The position numbers and the translations under genes were made by a program. 64,000 nt of DNA from Cyanobium sp. Cruz CV13-4-11 (GTDB lineage Bacteria > Cyanobacteriota > Cyanobacteriia > PCC-6307 > Cyanobiaceae), in assembly GCF_024346055.1 (NCBI RefSeq), contig NZ_JAGQCH010000003.1, forward strand, positions 142,277 through 206,276, written 5' to 3'. Below the pieces are notes generated by a model, which saw only the letters and a list, made by a program, of their open reading frames with translations, was not told where the DNA came from and did not search any database. Positions 58,267 to 64,000 of this stretch are shown here, piece after piece (position 1 is the first letter of the stretch; each line of letters begins with the position of its first letter).

Positions 58267-59093
58267 CGGCGCTCCCCGGCGGCGCTGGCCTGCCCGCCCA
58301 GGTAGGCCTCGATCACGGCCGGATCGTGGCGCACATGCTCGGGGCTGCCCAGGGCGATGCGCCGGCCGAAATTCAGCACCGCCAGGCGGTCACAGAGGCG
58401 CATCATCAGCGGCACGTGGTGCTCGATGATCAGCACCGTGAGCTGGAACTGCTCCCGCAGCCGGTCGATCAGGGCGCAGAGCTCATCCTTCTCGGCGGGG
58501 TTCATGCCGGCGGCCGGTTCGTCGAGCAGCAGCAGCGCCGGGCCGGTGGCCAGGGCCCTGGCGATCTCCAGCCGCCGCCGGTCGCCGTAGGAGAGGTTTG
58601 CGGCGGAGTCGTCGGCGCGGGCGTCGAGGCCGAAGAGGGCCAGCAGCTCCCCGGCCCTGCGCTCCAGCGCCGCCTGTCGGGCCCGGAAGCCGGCGTTGCC
58701 GCTGAGGGCCTCCACCAGCGGAGCTCGGGTCTCGCGGTGCAGACCCACCAGCACGTTCTCGCGCAGGGTGAGGCTGTCGAACAGGCGCAGGTTCTGGAAG
58801 GTGCGGGCGATGCCGAGCCGGTTGATCCGCTCCGGACCCAGGCCGCCGATCGGTTCCCCTCGCCAGCGCACCTGGCCGCCGCTGGCGGGAGTGAGGCCGG
58901 AGATCAGGTTGAAGAGGGTGGTCTTGCCGGCGCCGTTGGGACCGATCAGGCCGAAGATCTCTCCCTGCTGCACGGCGAAGCTCACCTGGTCGAGCGCCAC
59001 CAGCCCGCCGAAACGGCAGCTGAGCGCATCGAGTTCCAGCAGCGGCGACGCGGCGCTGCCGCCGGTGGGCGCAAGGCGTGGGTCCACCGTCAT
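58263..59093 (-). CDS. livG: Branched-chain/neutral amino-acid ABC transporter ATPase
   Basis: 276 residues. Walker A GPNGAGKTTLFN, signature LSYGDRRRLEIARAL (a LivG-like variant), Walker B LLLLDEPAAGMNP and a late IEHHVPLMM with the switch His. Its start at 59091-59093 overlaps the livM stop by 4 bases. Part of the same five-gene set. Confidence 0.9.
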   Translation of the reverse strand: MTVDPRLAPTGGSAASPLLELDALSCRFGGLVALDQVSFAVQQGEIFGLIGPNGAGKTTLFNLISGLTPASGGQVRWRGEPIGGLGPERINRLGIARTFQNLRLFDSLTLRENVLVGLHRETRAPLVEALSGNAGFRARQAALERRAGELLALFGLDARADDSAANLSYGDRRRLEIARALATGPALLLLDEPAAGMNPAEKDELCALIDRLREQFQLTVLIIEHHVPLMMRLCDRLAVLNFGRRIALGSPEHVRHDPAVIEAYLGGQASAAGERR

Positions 59094-60001
59094 GGGCGGC
59101 TCCCCTCGGCACCGGGGCGGCCGGCGGGATCCCCCAACCGGCCCAGACGCTCCAGCAGGCCCGGCGTGACCAGTCCCTGGGGAAACAACGCCGGACCCGA
59201 CAGGATCACCAGGCCGAACAGCACCAGCCGCGCATCGCCCACGGGCCGCAGCAGTTCCGGCAGCGCCGTGAGCACCAGGCCGCCCAGCACCGGCCCCAGC
59301 CAGCTGCGCGATCCCCCCAGGATCACGAAGGCCAGCATGATCACGGCGCTGTCGAAGCTGCCCTGGCGGGCGTTCCAGGTGTTGAGGAAGTGGGCGGCCA
59401 GAACGCCGGTGCCCCCGGCCAGCACGGCGCTCATCACGAAGGCGGTGAGCTTCACCTGGGTGGTGTCGATCCCCATGCAGCGGGCCGCCAGTTCGTCCTC
59501 GCGGACGGCCGCCATCGCCCGGCCCAGGGCCATCACCTCCAGCCGCTGGCACACCCATCCCGCCAGCAGCAGCAGCGCCAGGGCGGGCAGCAGGTAACCG
59601 GCTGCTGAGGGGAAGGGCTGGGGGATGCCGAAGATCCCCACGGCGCCTCCGGTGAAGGGCAGGTTGAGGATCGCCACCCGCACGATCTCCACCAGGGCGA
59701 TGGTGGCGATGGCCAGATAGATGCCCTGGAGCCGCAGCACGATCCGGCCGACGAGCAGGGCCAGCAGACCCGCCAGCGCTCCGCCCAGGGCCAGTTCCAG
59801 CAGGAAGGAGGGCAGGGGGAAGCTGCCGTCGATTCTTGCCCCAAGCACCGGCCAGCGGGTGGAGAGCAGGGCCGCCAGGGTGCCGCCCACGGCATAGAAG
59901 GCCGGGGTGGCCAGTGTCAGCTGCCCGGTGGCCAGCGGCAGGTACACCGAGATTCCCAGCAGGGCGCCGATCAGCATCTGGACCAGAAGAGCGGGATCCA
60001 T
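59090..60001 (-). CDS. livM: Branched-chain/neutral amino-acid ABC transporter permease
   Basis: 303 residues with about nine to ten hydrophobic helices: MLIGALLGISVYLPLATGQL, LALGGALAGLLALLVGRIVL and FVILGGSRSWLGPVLGGLVL. LivM-type (COG4177) permease. ATG at 59999-60001, 36 bases after the livH stop. Pairs with livH. Confidence 0.9.
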   Translation of the reverse strand: MDPALLVQMLIGALLGISVYLPLATGQLTLATPAFYAVGGTLAALLSTRWPVLGARIDGSFPLPSFLLELALGGALAGLLALLVGRIVLRLQGIYLAIATIALVEIVRVAILNLPFTGGAVGIFGIPQPFPSAAGYLLPALALLLLAGWVCQRLEVMALGRAMAAVREDELAARCMGIDTTQVKLTAFVMSAVLAGGTGVLAAHFLNTWNARQGSFDSAVIMLAFVILGGSRSWLGPVLGGLVLTALPELLRPVGDARLVLFGLVILSGPALFPQGLVTPGLLERLGRLGDPAGRPGAEGSRP

Positions 60002-60037
60002 CAGCGGGTTCCTCCTGCAGCGGTGTTGGCCATGGGA

Positions 60038-60973
60038 CTACACCTTCTCCACTTGTCGCCGGCCCAGCAGGCCGCTGGGACGCAGCAACAGCACGAGGAA
60101 CAGGATCGCGAAGGCCAGGGCGTCGCGCCAGCCGGAGGCGTCGCCGGGCACCAGCGCCTCCGCCAGACCCATGAGCAGGCCACCGGCGATGGCGCCCGGC
60201 ACGCTGCCCAGCCCCCCGAGCACCAGAACCGCCAGACCCTTGAGTCCGTAGCTGATCCCCATGTAGGGCCCCGGCAGGCTGATGCTCACACCGATCAGGC
60301 CGCCGCCGAGGCCGGCCAGAGCGCCGCTGAGCAGGAAGGCCAGCCGCAGCATCGCCCCGCTGTCGATCCCCAGCAGCCGGGCGGTGGTGGCGTCCTCGGC
60401 CACGGCCTTGAGGGCGCGGCCGCTGCGGCTGCGCTCCAGCCACAGGGTGAGGACGATCACCGCCGCGGCGCAGACCGCCAGCAGCAGCACCTGCACGCTG
60501 CGGATGCGGGCGCCAGCGACCTGCAGCGCATCGGGCAGGCCCGCGAGGGCGGTGGCGGGGAAGGCATAGCCCTCGGCACCCATCAGCATCTGCAGCAGGT
60601 TCACCAGCACCAGGCCGGCGCCCAGGCTGGTGATCAGGTAGAGCAGCGGCTCGGCCCTGCGGCGGCGCAGCGGCGCGAAGGCCAGGCGCTCCACCACCAG
60701 CGAGACCAGACCGGTGAGGAGGGCCGCCAGCAGCAGGGCCGGGGTGAAGGAAAGCCCCTGCGGCAGTCCCCAGCCCGGCAGACCGCCGTTCGCGCTGATG
60801 CGCCCGCCCATCAGCAGGTAGGTGAGGTAGCCCCCCAGGGAGAACAGGGCACCGAGGGCGAAGTTGATCACCCCCAGCACGGAGAACACCAGGGTGTAGC
60901 CCAGCGCCACAAGGGCATACACGCCACCGCTGGCGGCCCCGTTGAGCAGGGTCTGGAGCAGGGCTTCGATCAT
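60038..60973 (-). CDS. livH: Branched-chain/neutral amino-acid ABC transporter permease
   Basis: 311 residues with about eight hydrophobic helices. LLNGAASGGVYALVALGYTL, LVFSVLGVINFALGALFSLG and GLGGGLIGVSISLPGPYMG are LivH-type (COG0559). ATG at 60971-60973 overlaps the livK stop by 4 bases. Confidence 0.92.
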   Translation of the reverse strand: MIEALLQTLLNGAASGGVYALVALGYTLVFSVLGVINFALGALFSLGGYLTYLLMGGRISANGGLPGWGLPQGLSFTPALLLAALLTGLVSLVVERLAFAPLRRRRAEPLLYLITSLGAGLVLVNLLQMLMGAEGYAFPATALAGLPDALQVAGARIRSVQVLLLAVCAAAVIVLTLWLERSRSGRALKAVAEDATTARLLGIDSGAMLRLAFLLSGALAGLGGGLIGVSISLPGPYMGISYGLKGLAVLVLGGLGSVPGAIAGGLLMGLAEALVPGDASGWRDALAFAILFLVLLLRPSGLLGRRQVEKV

Positions 60974-62304
60974 CGGGCCGGGGGTGAAGCGCTGCCGCCG
61001 GCCCCGCCGCTGACCCCGGTCTCGCGCACCAGGGCGAAGCGGCCGCTGCGGCCGCCGGGATCCATGCGCACCTGGGCCACGTAGAACTGCCCCTGGACCA
61101 GCTCGCCATCGGGAGTGAAGCGGATCGGTCCGAGCGGGGTGTCGTACTGACCGGCGAGCAGCTCCTCCATCAGCGCCTTGCGAGCCTGGCCCAGGTTGAC
61201 GTTCTCAAGCCCTCCGCGCCGCTGCAGCCGCTGGACCGCCTCGAACAGCACCTGGTAGGCGGTGAACGCCTGGGCCGTGATCTGGGAGGGGCTCCGATCC
61301 GGGCTGCTGCCGCGCAGCAGGTTTCGGAAGGTGCGGTTGACCGGGGTGTCCAGCTCCGGGCTGTAGGCCTGGGCGATCAGGATGCCGTCGCACCAGCGCT
61401 GGCAGATCGGGTAGATGTTGGGTGTGTTCATGCCGTTGCCCACCACGATCGCGCCCCGGTAGCCGAGTTCGCGCAGCTGACGCACCAGGTTGCCGCCCCC
61501 CACCGCCTGGATCGAGATCACCACCAGCTGGGGATCGGCCTGCAGAGCGGCGGTGATCGGGATCTGGAAGTCGTTGTCGGCCAGCTGGGTGCGCTGCACG
61601 GACACCGGCGTCAGACCGCGGGCGCGCAGGGTGCGCTGGAAGATCGCCGTTTCGGAGGTGCTGAAGGCGTCGTCCTGGGAATAGAACACGGCCACCCGCC
61701 GGATGCGCGGATCGCGCCGCAGAGCCTCGCTGATCGACAGCGGTGCGATCACCGAGCTCTGGGCTGACACGCGGCTGATGAAGGGGCCGATCTGGGGGAT
61801 GCCCTTGGCGGTGTTGGAGGGGGCCACCACCGGCACGCCGCGGCGCTGGGCGATCGGGTCGGCGGCGAAGGCCTGCTGGGAGAGAGTGGGGCCGATCAGG
61901 GCCAGAACCCCCTGCCTGATCAGCAGATTGAAGCCGGCGATCGCGGTGGCCTCATCGCTGCCGCCGTCCTGCAGCTGGAAGTGGAGCGGGCGCAGGGGCG
62001 GTTCACCTGGCTGGCGCCGCCGGCTCCCAGCCCACTCGCGGGCCAGGCTGATGCCCAGGCGTTGATCCTGGCCGTAGAGATTGGCGTTGCCCGTCAGGGC
62101 GATCACCCCGCCGATGGTGAGGGCACCGTTGGGGGCATCCGCCGCTGGAACGGCTTTGGCGGCCGGATCGGCCTGCTGGCCCAGTACCGCCAAACCACCC
62201 ATGCCAGCGGCCAGAAGGGCGGCGAGGCGAAGGGCTCCCCGCGCTCGCCAGGAGTGACGCGCAATCGGGGAAGTGGCGAGAGAGGATGCCAGCGTCCCAG
62301 CCAA
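60970..62304 (-). CDS. livK: Amino-acid ABC transporter substrate-binding protein
   Basis: 444-residue periplasmic binding protein (Peripla_BP_6). A signal-like segment LAALLAAGMGGLAVLG is followed by LTIGGVIALTGNANLYGQDQ, IGPTLSQQAFAADPIAQ, RVAVFYSQDDAFSTS and VGNGMNTPNIYPICQ. The ligand cannot be told from sequence; in cyanobacteria such systems (Nat) carry neutral amino acids. TTG start at 62302-62304. First gene of the five-gene transporter. Confidence 0.88.
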   Translation of the reverse strand: MAGTLASSLATSPIARHSWRARGALRLAALLAAGMGGLAVLGQQADPAAKAVPAADAPNGALTIGGVIALTGNANLYGQDQRLGISLAREWAGSRRRQPGEPPLRPLHFQLQDGGSDEATAIAGFNLLIRQGVLALIGPTLSQQAFAADPIAQRRGVPVVAPSNTAKGIPQIGPFISRVSAQSSVIAPLSISEALRRDPRIRRVAVFYSQDDAFSTSETAIFQRTLRARGLTPVSVQRTQLADNDFQIPITAALQADPQLVVISIQAVGGGNLVRQLRELGYRGAIVVGNGMNTPNIYPICQRWCDGILIAQAYSPELDTPVNRTFRNLLRGSSPDRSPSQITAQAFTAYQVLFEAVQRLQRRGGLENVNLGQARKALMEELLAGQYDTPLGPIRFTPDGELVQGQFYVAQVRMDPGGRSGRFALVRETGVSGGAGGSASPPAR

Positions 62305-62698
62305 ACAGTCATCAACATAGGCGGTAGATACCTTCCTCGCTGGGGAAATCGGGGACTGGCTTCTCCGGGGCTCAGGGGAGATGAGCGGTTGCCGTTGATT
62401 GCTTCTGCAGACTGTTCAATCTCGTTTCACATCGGGTCTGCGCAGGCTGTTTCTGAGTGGCACCACTTCGTACACCAAAAATCATCTGACCTGCCACGGT
62501 GCATAATGTTGCCCATTCGCCCAGCCTTAGGGAGGCTCTGGGTAATCGGGGTTTGAGTGGCCGCAGTGAGAGATAACAGTGCTTTTGGTCGTGCATTGCC
62601 TCTGGGGCCCCCTTCTGAGGGTTTTTGGTCTCATGTTCAGCCACTCTGGGCTGGTTTTTGAGGCTGAATCGAGGTGTTCAGACACACCAAGCTCCTGG
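62305..62698. other. Non-coding stretch before livK and left part of the IS5 element
   Basis: 62305-62530 is the upstream region of livK and holds no convincing gene or clear promoter motif. 62531-62698 is the non-coding 3' margin of the IS5-type element; it contains a small terminator-like stem (CAGCC/GGCTG followed by T5 at 62638-62659 on the + strand). A 90-codon frame at 62372-62644 on the minus strand is unlike a real protein. Confidence 0.5.
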
Positions 62699-63747
62699 TC
62701 AGACTGTCACGAGTAACTGTCGTCGCGCCTGAAACAGATTCAACAATGCCGCCAGCACGTTGATCTTGGAGCGGTTCTTGGCCAGGCCACGCAGCCTGGT
62801 CTTCTGAAAGCCGAACTGCTGCTTGATCACCCGGAAGGGGTGCTCAACTTTGGAGCGGATATGAGCTTTGGCGGTCTCGATCAGATCCTGCAGCCTTCCT
62901 TCTGGTGTGTCTGGTAGGGCCGTGCGTTTGCCGGGTCGCATCGCCACCCTGAATTCCGTTGTCTTGCCTGTCATCTCGGGTCTCTTGGCGATGCCCTGGT
63001 AGCCAGCATCCGCGTAGACGACCTCCTCGTCGCCATGCAGTAGCTCGGCAGCCGAGGTGAGGTCATGCACGTTGGCGGCCGTCACCACCACCGAATGGAT
63101 CAAGCCCGAGTCCTTATCCATGCCTGCGTGGACTTTCATGCCGAAGTACCACTGGTTGCCCTTCTTGGTCTGGTGCATCTCGGGATCTCGCTTCCCCTCT
63201 TTGTTCTTGGTGGAGCTGGGAGCGGCGATCAAGGTGGCATCGACAATTGTGCCCTGCCGCATCGTCATGCCTCGCGCACTGAGGTGGGCCTTAACGGTCT
63301 CAAAGATCTGCTCACCAAGCTCGTGCTTCTCCAGCAGGTGGCGGAAGGTGAGGATCGTGGTCTCATCAGGAATCCTGTCGCTGATCAGCTCGATGCCGGC
63401 AAAGCGGCGCATGGTGGGCACCTCGATCAGGGCCTCTTCCATGGCGGGGGCACTGAGGGAATACCACTGCTGCAGCAGGTGGGTCCGCAGCATCGTGGCC
63501 ATCGGATAGGGAGGCCGGCCGCCTTTCGTGCTCGCTTTGGGGTAGTTGGGCTCGATCAACGCAATGAATGCCTGCCAAGGCACCACCGCCTCCATCTCAC
63601 CGAGAAACTTCTCCCGTTTCGTCTGCTTCTTGGCCGTGGCGAGCTCGTAATCCGAGAAGCCAAGCTGTTTGCCGCTCATCACCCCAGTCCTGGCCTGCAA
63701 TCACAGGACCATTGTCCCGTGGATCGCCTGGGTTTTCCAGAGTCTCC
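62531..63747. mobile_element. IS5-family insertion sequence
   Basis: About 1,217 bases with terminal inverted repeats GGAGGCTCTGG (left) and CCAGAGTCTCC (right), matching at all but one position. Flanks are TTAG on the left and CTAG on the right, both fitting the YTAR target expected for the IS5 group but not identical to each other. Its transposase occupies the minus strand. The right end abuts an IS630-type element. Confidence 0.83.
62699..63679 (-). CDS. IS5-family transposase
   Basis: 326 residues from ATG 63677-63679 (MSGKQLGFSDYELATAKKQ, a typical IS5 start). DDE acids: TIVDATLIAAPSS, VVYADAGYQGIAK and the Glu in RSKVEHPFRVIKQQFGFQK. RGGRPPYPMATMLR-type text (TKGGRPPYPMATMLRTHLL) marks the N-terminal region. 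The gene appears intact with no internal stop. Confidence 0.95.
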   Translation of the reverse strand: MSGKQLGFSDYELATAKKQTKREKFLGEMEAVVPWQAFIALIEPNYPKASTKGGRPPYPMATMLRTHLLQQWYSLSAPAMEEALIEVPTMRRFAGIELISDRIPDETTILTFRHLLEKHELGEQIFETVKAHLSARGMTMRQGTIVDATLIAAPSSTKNKEGKRDPEMHQTKKGNQWYFGMKVHAGMDKDSGLIHSVVVTAANVHDLTSAAELLHGDEEVVYADAGYQGIAKRPEMTGKTTEFRVAMRPGKRTALPDTPEGRLQDLIETAKAHIRSKVEHPFRVIKQQFGFQKTRLRGLAKNRSKINVLAALLNLFQARRQLLVTV

Positions 63748-63749
63748 CT

Positions 63750-64000
63750 AGTGTCCCGTCCCGGAAATAACATCTGGAATCAGGAGTGTCACCCGAGGTT
63801 TTCCGTGGCGCTTGGACGTCCGATGCCGCCGCTGCTTCTCAGCGACGACGAGGTTCAGCAGCTCCAGGCTCTCGCCAGCTCCCGTTCACTGCCTCACTCC
63901 ATCGTTCAGCGGGCCCAGATCGTGTTGGCCTGCGGTGCCGGTGAAACCAACACAGCCATCGCCAAACGGATGGGGCTGTCCGGGATGACCGTCGGCAAGT
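63750..64000 (+). mobile_element. IS630-family insertion sequence, 5' end only
   Basis: The sequence after the IS5 right end, GTGTCCCGTCCCGGAAATAA, reads as a probable left inverted repeat for an IS630-type element that targets TA (T63749-A63750 just before it). The transposase start follows. The rest lies beyond the window, so the limits on the right are unknown. Confidence 0.55.
63805..64000 (+). CDS. IS630-family transposase, N-terminal fragment
   Basis: Open through the window end with 65 codons present from GTG 63805 (or ATG 63823). It reads LLSDDEVQQLQALASSRSLP, then SIVQRAQIVLACGAGETNTA and IAKRMGLSGMTVGK, which is the helix-turn-helix of IS630 transposases. The catalytic DDE domain is outside. 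Whether the full gene is intact cannot be told. Confidence 0.85.
   Translation, partial: MALGRPMPPLLLSDDEVQQLQALASSRSLPHSIVQRAQIVLACGAGETNTAIAKRMGLSGMTVGK

Noticed and set aside
62305..62530. NtcA site (GTA-N8-TAC) upstream of the amino-acid transporter
   Set aside because: I searched the region by eye and found only GTA and TAC at wrong spacing.
62372..62644. 90-codon minus-strand frame near the IS5 left end
   Set aside because: It crosses the IS boundary, has no family motif and its composition is unlike a protein.
63680..63700. TTG start 21 bases upstream for the IS5 transposase
   Set aside because: The ATG giving MSGKQLGFSDYE matches the usual IS5 start better.

Overview
The window is chromosomal DNA from a high-GC alpha-cyanobacterium of the Synechococcus/Cyanobium/Prochlorococcus group. 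It carries psbD-psbC, ycf4, ycf39 and petM, a divided pntA (two genes) with pntB, an A/T-rich N-terminal extension on ribosomal protein L19, and a 62-codon gene that matches my memory of PSHCP, the hyper-conserved protein restricted to this clade. The high GC (by eye near 70%) points to a freshwater or euryhaline Cyanobium-like lineage rather than a low-GC Prochlorococcus. No strain can be named from the sequence alone.

Layout. 1-1.7 kb: 3' truncated cobQ, a small winged-helix-like gene and maf. 1.8-3.8 kb: two lower-GC sulfotransferase genes with a 17-C tract between them. They look like an island set beside the photosystem genes. 3.9-8.4 kb: psbD-psbC (17-nt overlap, GTG start), ycf4, a lipoprotein cyclophilin and ilvH. 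8.5-13.5 kb: hydrolase, Trm1-like tRNA methylase, petM, ycf39, a pseudouridine synthase and a divergent IF-1 paralogue. 13.6-20.7 kb: an SF2 helicase, pntA1-pntA2-pntB, a YheT-like hydrolase, a thioredoxin-like [2Fe-2S] ferredoxin and dxr. 21.4-22.7 kb: what reads as a decaying three-gene operon of unknown function, with stops and frameshifts. 22.8-25 kb: a DUF1501/DUF1800 pair. 25-35 kb: cysS, rfbB, rfbD, polA, gltX, tRNA-Asp, PSHCP, tRNA-Trp and rplS. 35-41.5 kb: map, an SDR, a DRTGG-domain protein, NfeD, slipin, MAPEG and YajQ. 41.5-42.1 kb: a frameshifted PEP-CTERM-type exported protein. 42.3-47.8 kb: 5-oxoprolinase plus gamma-glutamyltransferase, a translationally coupled glutathione/5-oxoproline pair. 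48-51 kb: a two-helix K+ channel and NDH-2, overlapping tail to tail. 51.2-55.9 kb: a zinc-acquisition operon (COG0523 GTPase, WD40 protein, ZnuA, ZnuC, ZnuB) behind a Zur-box-like palindrome. 56-62.3 kb: a DnaQ-like exonuclease, a six-helix K+ channel ending in a zinc ribbon, and a complete LivFGMHK-type amino-acid ABC transporter. 62.5-64 kb: an IS5-type element directly abutting the start of an IS630-type element.

Functional picture. Much of the window is core photosynthetic and translational machinery in short, tightly overlapping transcription units with ATGA, GTGA and TTGA junctions. The accessory parts are the sulfotransferase island, the eroding operon, the frameshifted PEP-CTERM gene and the IS pair at the right edge. 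I see no CRISPR array, prophage or recognisable defence system. The observations most worth following are the zinc operon with its WD40 partner, the PSHCP/tRNA cluster, the IF-1 paralogue, the zinc-ribbon K+ channel, the poly-C tract between sulfotransferases and the eroding membrane operon.
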